Of a stretch of 64,000 bases of DNA, positions 15,277 to 25,800 are shown piece after piece. Numbering within the stretch: the first letter of the stretch is position 1; the number at the start of each line of letters is the position of its first letter. Below the pieces are notes generated by a model, which did not search any database, was not told the origin of the DNA, and saw only the letters and a program-made list of their open reading frames with translations. The DNA is from Raineyella antarctica (GTDB taxonomy: Bacteria; Actinomycetota; Actinomycetes; Propionibacteriales; Propionibacteriaceae): positions 1 to 64,000 of the forward strand of contig NZ_FMYF01000015.1 of the NCBI RefSeq assembly GCF_900092135.1. The letters are read 5' to 3'. The translations under genes were made by a program, and so were the position numbers.

Positions 15277-18200
15277 CCGATCGCCGCCCCTTCCTGGCGC
15301 AACCCATCCTCGACGGACTGACCAGCTTCCAGCGCAACACCGTCGAGCACATCATCGACCGCTTCTACGGCGACGACCCGACCGACCGCTTCCTCATCGC
15401 CGACGAGACCGGTCTGGGCAAGACCATCGTCGCCCGCGGCGTCATCGCCCGTACGGTCGAGCAACTGCAGCGCAACGACCACGTCGACCGGATCGACGTC
15501 GTCTATGTCTGCTCCAACCTCGACCTGGCCCACCAGAACCTGCGCAAGCTCAACGTCACTGACGGAGCCCAGCACGGCATCGCCAGCCGACTCACGCTGC
15601 TCGCCAAGCACTCGCGCGACTTCACCCAGCCCGGTGACGACGGCCTGATGAAAGCCGTCAACCTCGTCTCCTTCACACCAGGGACGTCGTTCAGCAGCAG
15701 TTGGCGCTCCGGGACGGCGCAGGAGCGGGCGATGCTCTACCTCCTGCTAGAGAAGAAGATGCAGCTCACCGGCTGGCGGGCCAAAGGGGCGCTCCAGGTG
15801 CTGCAGGGCACCGTCTCGAACCCCGAACGCTTCCGGGACTGGTACGTGAGTGATCTGCGCAGGCAGCTCACCTACGGCCGCGCACCCATCGCCGAGGCTC
15901 TCGACGACCCCGAGCTGCCCGACTGCATCGACCCAGCCGTCTCCCGCCCCTTCCTGGCCGCTGCGGCCGCGGGGGAGCGCAGCCTGCTCGACCGGTTCGA
16001 GGACCTGCTGCAGGAGGTCCACCATCGCAACAAGTGGGACGATGCCTGGCCTCTCGTCGCCGAGCTGCGCAAGCTCTTGGCCCGAGAGAGCGTTCGGCTG
16101 CTCACCCCCGACCTGGTGATCCTGGACGAGTTCCAACGGTTCCGGGACCTGCTGGTGGAGGACAGCGAAACCGGCGAGCTGGCCCACCACCTGTTCAACT
16201 TCAACGAGGAGGGCACTGACCACCGGGCCAAGGTGCTGCTGCTGTCGGCGACGCCGTTCAAGCCGTTCACCTATGCCGAGGAGGCGCACGGTGGCGAGGA
16301 CCACCACCGCGACTTCCTCGAGATCGTCCGGTTCCTGGCCGGCGGAAAAGACGGCGAGGTCACCGACGGGATCGCGGCGGCGCTGCGCGACTACCGCAAC
16401 GCCGTGGTCACCGGCCGTGGCGCGGACGACCTCACCCAACAGGTCCGCGACCGCCTGCTCACCGTGATGGAACGCACCGAACGTCCCCGCCTGCTGACCA
16501 CCGCGATGACCAAGGAGGATTCGACGCCGCTGGCCCCGCCGCCGGCCGACGACCTGCGCGGCTACGTCGCGCTCAGGCAGCTGGCCCAGACGGTGGATGC
16601 GCCGTTCACGATCGCCTACTGGAAGTCCGCGCCGTACTTCGTGAACTTCATGGACGGCTACAAGATCGCCGACCAGATCCGTGCCTCGCTAACCGACCCG
16701 TTGCGCTCGGAGTCCGTACGGGCTGCGCTGGGCCGGACCCAGCGCATCGACTTCCGCGCGGTCGACGCGTACGAGCCGATCGACTTGGGCAACTCCCGCC
16801 TCCGCGATCTCGCCGCCGACACAGTCGAGCGCGGTTGGTGGAAGCTGCTCTGGGTACCGCCGTCGCTGCCGTACCTGGCGCCCGGCGGCCCGTACGCCGA
16901 AGAGTTCGCGCAGGACGTGACGAAGCGGTTGATCTTCTCCTCCTGGATGGCGACCCCGGGCGCGGTGGCGTCCCTGCTGAGCTACGAAGCCGACCGGCTC
17001 GGGGCGGGGGAGACGTTCCGCGGGACGACGGTCGAGGACCGCGACCGGGACCGGCGCAACCGGCGCAACCTATTGGCGTACCGGATGGACCCCGACGGCG
17101 ACCGGGAACGACCCTCGTCGATGTCCACGTTGGCGATCTTCTGGCCGATGCCCGGGCTGGCCGCCCTCGCCGATCCGCGGCGCGCTGACCTGCACCAGGC
17201 GGGAGCGCCGCTGGAACCGGGGGTCCTGCACGACGACGTCGTCGGGCGGCTGCGCGCTGAGCACCAGGTCGATGCGATCGAGGTGGCGGGATTGCGTGCA
17301 TCGCACTGGTTCGAGGCGCTGCGTAGGGCTGACTCCACACCGGACGGAATGACTACCTCCCGGATCCAGGAAGCGTCGAGCGGAGAGTCGCCCGACGAGC
17401 CGGAGCACTCCTCCGACGGTCCCGACACGGGTCGGCAGAGTGGCGAGCGTCAACAGCACCACCTCGACCTGGCGCTCCGCATTCGCGGGCAGCAGCAGGA
17501 CCGTACGGTCACCGAGGAGGCGCTGGCCAGGATCGCCGAGGTCGCCGCCCACAGTCCGGGCAACGCTGCCTACCGCGCGCTGTCCAGGATTGCGGGTGGT
17601 CAGGCGAAGGTCACGAAGGAGGGGCTCTGGTTGGCCGCCGTCCGCGTGTCGTCGGCCTTCCGTACCCTGTTCACCCGACCGGAGACGGCGCTCCTGATCG
17701 ACCAGCTCATCCCCGACCAGCTGCCGTACTGGCGCAAGGTGTTGCAGTACTGCGCGTGGGGCAACCTGCAGGCGGTCCTCGACGAGTTCGTCCATCACGT
17801 GCACGCTGCCCAGGGCGCGGCCGACCTCACCGACGAGACTCTGATGGACATCGCGCGGATGGTGGCCGTGGCGCTGGAGCTGCGGCCGGCGACGTACGAG
17901 CTGTTCGATGCCGACAATCCCGGCGAGCAGCAGCGGATCCGGGCGCGGTTCGCGCTGCGGTTCGGCAGCCGGCGGGCGACCGAGGAGAGCAACCGCCAGC
18001 CACTGGTCCGGCAGGCGTTCAACAGCCCGTTCTGGCCGTTCGTGCTCGCGACGACGAGCGTGGGGCAGGAGGGCGTGGACTTCCACTGGTGGTGCCACGC
18101 GGTGATGCACTGGAACACCCCGGCCAACCCCGTCGACTTCGAGCAGCGGGAGGGCCGCGTCGACCGTTTCGATGGCCATGCGGTGCGCCGCAACATTGCC

Positions 18201-18560
18201 GCCCGGCACCGCAGGGCGATCCTCGCCAGCGCGGAGCCGAACCCGTGGCGGGCGGCGTACGAACTGGCCGAGGACGAGCGGGAACGACTGGGGGAATTCG
18301 CTCCGCACTGGGTGTATCCGGGCGACGCGCGGATCGAGCGCCACGTCGCGCCGTACCCGCTGAGCATCGACTCGGCGCGGCTGGAGGAGATCAAACGGGA
18401 CGTGGCGCTGTACCGGCTGACCTTCGGGCAGCCACGGCAGGAAGACATGCTCGAGCTGCTGAAGATGCACTACTCGGAGGCGAGTCCGGAGGAGCTGGAG
18501 GGGCTGAGGCTGGACCTGAGCGCGCCTGATCAGGTGGCGAGCCTACGGGCGCAACCGTGA
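15273..18560 (+). CDS. Large SF2 helicase with C-terminal helicase lobe
   Basis: A 1095-residue superfamily 2 ATPase. Motif I is ADETGLGKT (from residue 43), motif II is LDEFQRF (DEFQ at 285), motif III is LLSATPFKP (about 321), and the second lobe has TTSVGQEGVDFHWW and motif VI QREGRVDRF (from about 958). A ~600-residue insertion or linker of unassigned function separates the lobes, unusually long for SNF2-type enzymes. The ATG overlaps the upstream PLD gene stop by four bases. It probably drives DNA translocation or unwinding for the PLD nuclease. It is the last gene of the operon: the next gene is on the other strand 35 bp away. Confidence 0.85.
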   Translation: MTDRRPFLAQPILDGLTSFQRNTVEHIIDRFYGDDPTDRFLIADETGLGKTIVARGVIARTVEQLQRNDHVDRIDVVYVCSNLDLAHQNLRKLNVTDGAQHGIASRLTLLAKHSRDFTQPGDDGLMKAVNLVSFTPGTSFSSSWRSGTAQERAMLYLLLEKKMQLTGWRAKGALQVLQGTVSNPERFRDWYVSDLRRQLTYGRAPIAEALDDPELPDCIDPAVSRPFLAAAAAGERSLLDRFEDLLQEVHHRNKWDDAWPLVAELRKLLARESVRLLTPDLVILDEFQRFRDLLVEDSETGELAHHLFNFNEEGTDHRAKVLLLSATPFKPFTYAEEAHGGEDHHRDFLEIVRFLAGGKDGEVTDGIAAALRDYRNAVVTGRGADDLTQQVRDRLLTVMERTERPRLLTTAMTKEDSTPLAPPPADDLRGYVALRQLAQTVDAPFTIAYWKSAPYFVNFMDGYKIADQIRASLTDPLRSESVRAALGRTQRIDFRAVDAYEPIDLGNSRLRDLAADTVERGWWKLLWVPPSLPYLAPGGPYAEEFAQDVTKRLIFSSWMATPGAVASLLSYEADRLGAGETFRGTTVEDRDRDRRNRRNLLAYRMDPDGDRERPSSMSTLAIFWPMPGLAALADPRRADLHQAGAPLEPGVLHDDVVGRLRAEHQVDAIEVAGLRASHWFEALRRADSTPDGMTTSRIQEASSGESPDEPEHSSDGPDTGRQSGERQQHHLDLALRIRGQQQDRTVTEEALARIAEVAAHSPGNAAYRALSRIAGGQAKVTKEGLWLAAVRVSSAFRTLFTRPETALLIDQLIPDQLPYWRKVLQYCAWGNLQAVLDEFVHHVHAAQGAADLTDETLMDIARMVAVALELRPATYELFDADNPGEQQRIRARFALRFGSRRATEESNRQPLVRQAFNSPFWPFVLATTSVGQEGVDFHWWCHAVMHWNTPANPVDFEQREGRVDRFDGHAVRRNIAARHRRAILASAEPNPWRAAYELAEDERERLGEFAPHWVYPGDARIERHVAPYPLSIDSARLEEIKRDVALYRLTFGQPRQEDMLELLKMHYSEASPEELEGLRLDLSAPDQVASLRAQP

Positions 18561-18595
18561 TTGCCCTCGCCGCCGCTGACAGGCCCATCCGGCAG

Positions 18596-19795
18596 TTAGC
18601 TGACGCCGTCGGTCGTGCGTAATCCGGAGCGCCCGTCAACTTCTCCGTCCGATGGGTCACCTTCTTGCTCCACTAGATCAAGATCCTCCGCAACGCTGAT
18701 GACGACATCGTCCGCGGAGTCGTCGGGTGCAACCCCGAAGCCGCGAACACCGTCAATGTCACCGTCGTCCAGGAGGAACGGATACTTGTCGACAAGGAAG
18801 CGCCGCCGGTAGGCGACGTTCGCTGCGTCCACCACTGACTCGAGCGTGGCGAAGTTCATGGTGGCTCCGAATCCGACACCAACGACCGGAATGAGCTTCC
18901 CCAGAGACTTCTTGGTGAACCGGATCGCCAGGCGTTCCGCGATCTTCCTCGCGATCTTGGCGATTGCCTGCTCCTCGAGCACGCGCCACGCGGCCCCTCG
19001 AACGAGAAGCTGGGAGAGCCGAACGAGGTCTACGAAGGCGGCTTGCTTCGCGGCCGTGGAAGTCGCCGTCCCGAAGTTCACCACACTCAACACGAACGTC
19101 TTCTCAAGGGGATCTTCGGGATCGTGGCCGTAGGCAAGCGCAACCTGCCCCACTGCTCTGGATGCTAGGCCGATAAGAACTGCGATGTCGGCAGTGATTG
19201 CAGATGCGACGACTGCACCACCGGGGACAGTGCCGACTCCTGTGCCGACACCGACCTCGCCGCCGGTCATGGCGAGCGCAGCACCAGCACCCGATGCGGC
19301 GCCAATGCTGGCGTACACCAAGTCCGTGTTACGTCCACGCACTCGGTCGATCAGTTCAAGGTCGAGACCACGTAGCTCATGGAAGGCAGTAACAGCATGT
19401 CCCTTCCGCTGGTGGGTTCTAACCACTCTTTCCGGAGTCAATCCGATGCGGCTAACTCGGACTACTGACTTCCCAGCTGCTCGGGCTCCGTCCGTTAGCC
19501 AGTCCACGGGGATGCTCTCGACGACTCTGCCGGCGGCATCGGCAGCTTTCCCTGCGCCATCCTTAGCCCCCTGAGGAACGATCTCGCCAATCTTCTTCGT
19601 CACAGAGGTGCCAAACCGGCCGATTCGCTTGGCCGGGTCCGACTGCCGGACTCCGTCGTAGGCGCGGGTCATGCCGTCGCTGACGGCCTGTGCCGCCCGC
19701 CTCGTCGGTTTCGCTTGGCCATTGATCAAGTCACCCCAGGCCTGCTGCTCATATGAGGATGGTTGGGAGCCCGAGCCCTGGGTCTTGGTCGTCAT
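18596..19795 (-). CDS. EcsC family protein
   Basis: A 399-residue protein with an EcsC-like region (about 150-350). A Gly/Ala-rich hydrophobic segment (ASIGAASGAGAALAMTGG to GAVVASAITADIAVLIGLA) precedes amphipathic helices and a second Gly-rich patch (LIPVVGVGFGATMNFATLESV). The first 140 residues are polar and charged. EcsC-type proteins are named from the Bacillus ecsC gene and have no settled biochemical activity; the Gly-rich hydrophobic helices suggest membrane association. It starts 67 bp after the stop of the giant helicase-nuclease gene on the same strand, so co-transcription is plausible and it could be a partner or membrane-directed effector. That role is inference. Confidence 0.8.
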   Translation of the reverse strand: MTTKTQGSGSQPSSYEQQAWGDLINGQAKPTRRAAQAVSDGMTRAYDGVRQSDPAKRIGRFGTSVTKKIGEIVPQGAKDGAGKAADAAGRVVESIPVDWLTDGARAAGKSVVRVSRIGLTPERVVRTHQRKGHAVTAFHELRGLDLELIDRVRGRNTDLVYASIGAASGAGAALAMTGGEVGVGTGVGTVPGGAVVASAITADIAVLIGLASRAVGQVALAYGHDPEDPLEKTFVLSVVNFGTATSTAAKQAAFVDLVRLSQLLVRGAAWRVLEEQAIAKIARKIAERLAIRFTKKSLGKLIPVVGVGFGATMNFATLESVVDAANVAYRRRFLVDKYPFLLDDGDIDGVRGFGVAPDDSADDVVISVAEDLDLVEQEGDPSDGEVDGRSGLRTTDGVS

Positions 19796-19862
19796 GCAAA
19801 CACCCTACTGAAAGCGTCTTTCCCGTGGCGTCGATGGTCGATTCCTGACCTGAGTTGGCCGT

Positions 19863-22800
19863 TTAGCCGATGCGTTCCCAGGTTCCGCAGTCTTCGGTTT
19901 TGAAGGCGATGTCGGTGGGGTGGATGGTGACGACGATGGGGCCGGCGTCGTAGCCCTCTTCGATGCGGGCGTCGTAGGCGCCGGTGAGGTTGCTGAGTCG
20001 GTACCAGGAGCCCTTGTCCTCGGGGGTGGGGTGGGTGGTGCGGTAGGTGCCGGGTTCGATGTCGGTGCCGACCAGCCAGGTGCCGTCGCCGGGGATGGTC
20101 GTCTTGAGGGGGTGCCGCTTCCCGGTAGAAGGTGAAGCCTTGCTCGGACTTGTCGCGGCCCGACGAGGCGAACGCCCCGCGCTGCTGCTCAACTGGGCGA
20201 AGCTGTCTTCATCGCCGGCATCGTCACGACGGTGAGATGCATCGCTTCGCACGGCGGAAGCGCGGGAGCGAGAAGCGCTGGAGGAGTTCGTCGAGTTAGT
20301 CGACTTCACTGATGACGGTGACGTTGCGGCGCCATGAAGCACGTTGTCACTCGTCTGAGTTCTGCCCGCATCTCGCGTGGCTGCCTGCTGGGTGCTGCTG
20401 TGATCACCTGTCCTGGCGGTTCGTCTAAATCCGCCGGGGCCTTCCTCGATTGCCCCCTCCTTCAGCAGCTCGTCAATGGCAGCCTCGACGCGGTTGCGAA
20501 TCCCAGCGCCCACGCGACGCCAGCCGAAGATTCGTGCAGCCTGGGTGACCAGATCTTCTCGGGAGATCCCGATGGCGTGGCCGATGAGCAGTTCCACCGC
20601 GCGACGGAGCTCCTCGTCTGCCACTTGCTCCACCTTGCGATTGACATCGTCGGTGGAGCGCCGTACGGCCACGGGACCTGCGTTGGTCGTTCGAAGGAAT
20701 GCGCCATCGAAGGAGACATCGGCGACCTCCACGGCCTTGAGGATCGTCTCCTTGACCCGCGCGCTGATCCGTTCGATGGTGCTGTGATCGCGGACCCTTT
20801 GACAGAGGACGTCGATGTGCAAGGGGGCCTCGACCGCGGCGACCTCCTCGACGAAGCGTCGAAGACGAGGCGCATTGCGAACGTCGCGAAGCACCTCTTC
20901 GTCCACCCAGCCCACTGAGGCCTTGGAGTAGTCCTCGATCCAGTCGGGCGATTCATCCAAGGAGTGCTGGACGGTCTCGACGATCACCTGTGGGCGAGCC
21001 GGTGATGCGGATGCCGCAAGCCGACCTGTCATCGGCTTCTGGGACAACTCCTCCAGGAGCGTCCGCAGACGTTCCTTTTCCCGCTCCGGGTGTCGGTACC
21101 AGGCCGTGCCCCAGATGTGATGGAGCCGCCAGCCCAGACCCTCCAGGACCTGGTGGCGCAGACGGTCCCTGTCGCGCGCAGCCTTGCTCGAGTGGTACAT
21201 GGCTCCGTCGCACTCGATGCCCAGCATGAAAGCACCCGGCTTGTCCGGATGCTTCACGCCGATGTCGATGCGATAGCCGGCGACACCCACCTGAGGCTGG
21301 ACCGCGAATCCCAGGCTGGTGACGTAGGACACCACAGCGTCCTCGAACGGTGATTCCGTGTCCATGCCAGACGGTCCCAGTTCGATCTCCAGCGAGGAGG
21401 GGCCGCGTTCGGCGAAGTCGAGGTAACGTCGCAGGTGCCGCGAGCCGGCACCGGTGACCTCCCCGATATCGGAGGCGCTGATGGAGCTGACGACTTCCAC
21501 CAGCTGCTTGGCTCGCGTGATGGCGACGTTCAGCCGACGTTCGCCCCCCTTCTTTCCGAGGGGGCCGAAGTTGTTGTACATCTTGCCGTTCTGGTCGCGA
21601 CCGTAGCCGATGGAGAAGATGATGACGTCTCGCTCATCGCCTTGGACGGATTCGAGGTTCTTCACGAAGAAGCCGTCGACCCGGTCCTCGCCGAAGTGCT
21701 GGTCCAGATCTGGACGCTGACCGCGGGCCAGCTCGATCGCATTTTCAATGGCATCGCGTTGGGGCGTCGAGAACGCGACGACGCCGAGTGTCTTGTCCGG
21801 GCGGGTGGAGAAGTGGTGAATGACGCGTTCGGCGACGTGGCGGGCTTCGATCGGGTTGTTGCGTCCCAAGGATCGGCGGTAGACGCCATCAACCTTGATG
21901 AATCGGACGCCTGCATCCTCCGACTCGTGGAGTGCCCCGGGGAAGGTGATGAGTCGAGAATCGTAGAAGGATGCGTTGGAGTAGGCGATCAGATTCTCAT
22001 GGCGACTGCGGTAGTGCCAGCGCAGGCTCAGGGGAGTGAAAGCTCCACTGGACTTCATCAGGTCCAGAATCGACTCGAAGTCGTTCGCGACGTCTTCTTC
22101 GCCGTCCTCGTCTCCGTCGTCGATCGAGGTCTGGAAGAACGCGGTAGGGGGAAGCTGCTTCTGGTCTCCGGCGGCGATCAGGGCCGATCCCCGGTAGATG
22201 CAGTTGATAGCGTCCGCCGGCAGGACCTGGCTGGCCTCGTCGAAGATGACCACATCGAACATCTGCTCCGCCGGAAGGTACTGCGACACAGCCAGGGGGC
22301 TCATCATGAAGCACGGATGCAGAGCGAGGACCACGTCCTTCGCCTGGCCGATGAGATCCCGCACAGGCATGTGCTTGCGTTTCTTCTGGGCCTCACGCTG
22401 GATGATGGCGGCTTGGCCCGCAGACGAGCGAGGTCTGCGGGCTGCCCCAGCCTCGATGATCTTGGCCACCGCAGCCCCGGCGAGATCGGCATCCAGCCTG
22501 CGGAACCGCTGGACGAGGTCGTCACGGTCGTCGCCACTCCCGGAGGCCAACCGCGGGTCACCCGCCAGCTGGGCATCGAGCCAGCTGCGATACAGCGTCG
22601 CCAGGAGGAAGTCAGGCATCGTCTGCTGCGGGAGTTCCTGCGCCTTCGCGAATGCCAATGCAGGCCCGAAGCCTGCTTCGGTGAGTTCCTGGACGGCTGC
22701 ACCCAAGGAGAACCAATCGTCGATCTCGTCAACGGCAGACGTCAGGTGCTCGACGAGCTCGACCGCCGTGGACTGATCGCGTAGATCCGCGCGCAGCCAG

Positions 22801-25800
22801 GCCTGTCGCTCCTCGCTGAACCAGCTGACTACCCGTTCGGCATACTTCTCGAAAGACTGGAGGACGTCAGTGGCTCCGGCGAGGGGAGGCTCGCTGCGTC
22901 GCAGCGCCGTGATCTGGTCGTTCCGCAAGGCCGTACGTTCGCCCCCGGCGGCGTTCGCGGCCTCCAGGACTGCTGTCGCCCAGCGCAGCTTGTGATGCAC
23001 AAGGCCGACGTCCACTCCGGCGAGTTCGGACGCTACACCTTCCAGCTGGCCGAGAGTAACGAGCCTGTGGGCAGCTTCGGTCGCGCTACGTGCCGACTGC
23101 TCGTAGGAAGAACGCGCCCTTGCGGCCTCCAGGTGTGACGCCAACGTCGCTGTCTGGCCGAGCTGGGCAGCCTGGGCAGCGACGAGATCCAGGACAGGCC
23201 GCAGTAGCTGGTCACGGTCCCGAAGTCGGGTCTCGAGCGAATGGAAGTCCTCATGGCTGCCGTCTGTAGCGGCCCAGACGCTGAGGTCGGAGTTCCACCG
23301 GCCCAGAACGCGGTCGGTTTCGTCGACGAGTACGCGGGCGGCAGCGATCGAGGTTTGGCTGTGGAGTAGACGACTGGTGGCGGAGGGGTCGAGGAACGTC
23401 CAGACCACGGTGGCGTCGGCGTTCTCCAAGCACCTCGTCACGGCATCCCAGTCGGTGGTGCGGTCGGCGGAGAACCGATGCCCGAGGATTGACTGCGCAG
23501 ATGGCAGGAGCGCGTCGTAGGCCGCTTGTGCGTCGAACCACCGTCGGGCGGTGGGCAGCGCGGCCACAGCCTGCTGCCAGGTCAGGGGAGACACCTCGCT
23601 GAGCGCTGCCCGCATCGCCTTGTGGTCAGAACTGAACCTCCTGAAGAAGCCCTTGTTCTCCTCGGCGGAGGTCTCGAGTGCGGCTAGGTCGATGGTGAGG
23701 AGGTCCTCGGTGAAGCTGCCCTCGGCCACTTCTTCTGCTTCCTCCAGAGTCAGCTGGGACTGCATCGTCTGCTCCGCAATGGAGCGGGCAGACCCTCGAG
23801 ACTCGGGGTCGTGGATCCACTCCGCCTCCGGAGCATCATCGGCCAGCACTGCCCGTGCGGCACTGATGAGCCGCCCCACTTCCGCTGGAGTCTGGGGTCG
23901 TCGTGCACCCAGCTGCGTCGAGAGCTCCTCCGCCAGTCGGGCCAGTTCGGTGAGACCCGAAAGGCCCTGCCTGAGTCCGTCAGCGGCGGCGATCAGGGAC
24001 TGTTGTGTCGAATTGCCGGAGACGTCGGGAAGCGCCAGTAGCTCGCCCTCGAGACGAGGGATCCCGTCGCTGGGGAAGACCCGGACGGACTTCCACATCT
24101 CTCCTAGGGCCGCTCGGGCGGTCTGTTCAGCGCGGGCGCGGGTCTCTGTCGCCTGTTCGTAATCAGCGAGCGCGGCACCGACGGCAACGATCTCCGCTTG
24201 GTCGAGCCAAGGATTGACATGGAACGAGGGTTCGGCATGCCAGCGTTCGAGCAGCTGGATGGTTCGATGCAGGTCGGCGAGTGTTCCGAGCCCAAAAGTA
24301 TTTCGTACCTCCGCAGAGTCATCCAGTACACCATCGAGGGTGTCCAGGGCTGTGGCCAGCTGCTGGAGTTCAAACCGCGGGTTCCTGTGATGGAGGAGCC
24401 CGTACCATGCCGCCCGCTCGCCCTGGAGTGCCATCGGCCACCGCTTGGTGAGCCGTTCGATCAGGTCCACGATTTTGGCCAAGGACGAGTCGGACACTTC
24501 GAGGACATTGGCCGCGAATGCTGGGCCCAGTGGCTGTTGCCCCAGCTGTTCGAGCCGGCCCAGGACGGCGTGGTAGCTCGACCCGAGTGGCTGCCGGATC
24601 TCGTTGACGGCCTGCACGTAGGAGGACAGTTCCTGCCGCGCCTCGCGGAGTCGGGTGAGTTCGACAGATCCCATGCCAGCTGGTGCAACGGGCATGCTGT
24701 TGAGGGCGTTGCCCAGCCTTGCTGCGATTTCCCTACGATTTGCCTTGCTGCTATGGAGTTCGAAGAGGAAGGGCTCCAATCCGCTGTGCGCCAAGCGATT
24801 CCGTACGACGTCCAGGGCCACGGCCTTCTCGGAGACGAAGAGGACGGTCTTGCCGGCTTCGATCAAGGCTCCGATGATGTTCGCGATCGTTTGGCTCTTG
24901 CCGGTTCCCGGTGGTCCGTCGAGCGTGAAGCTCCGTCCCTCGACAGCGGCCTGGATCGCGGCTCGTTGACTCGAATCTGCGTCCAGGACGAGGGGAGTCG
25001 TCTCCGGGGGTGCAACCTCGTCGATGTCGTGGTCGCCGTGCGGCTCGAAGTTGAAGGGAGAATTGTCGGCGCTGATGGATCCCGCAAGTGACTGGACCAA
25101 GGGGGATTCGGCGATGGCGTCCTCATTGTCGATCAGGTCGCGGTACATCGCCTCCTTCGCGAACTTGAAGCTGCCCAGTGCCGCGAAATCCCTCACCTGC
25201 CATCCATTGGGCCAAGCGATGCTTCGGAACAGGTCGAGGGCCGAGGCGACGCCGGCGGATTCCAGCGCGGATGCAATGTCCTCGGTCGTGGGCAGCTGAA
25301 GACCGTACTGCTGCATGACGAGGAGGGATAGGGCCGGATTCACGACGAGGTCCTCGTCGGCGGCCCTCAGGTACTTGCGTTCGCGAGCAGCAGCTGAATC
25401 CAACTCGACGGGAAGGAGAATGAGGGGACTGCGTCGAGCGTCACCCGAGGTCTCCCGCCAGCGGAGTTCTCCGAGCACCACGTACAAGGTCCTGATGCCC
25501 TTGTCGATGAGTTCGAGCTTGTAGCTCGCGTCGAGATTGCGCAAGGCACGGTCGACAGTGCGCTGGGTCGTGTTGGCGTACAGGTAGTCAGAGCTAGAGC
25601 TACCCTCCGAATCGAAGCCTCCGAGTTGGTCCAAGAGCTCCTCTTCGAGCTCGAGGCCCTCGGAACTCTCGGCCCCGCCTGAGCGCTCGGGCTCCTTGGT
25701 CCCCCGGATGAAGGTCGTGTTCGCCGAGTTGATGATCCCCAAGACTTCGTCTGTCGTGTGCTGGACGAACTCGATTGTGCGCGAGCTGCTCGGGCGGTAG

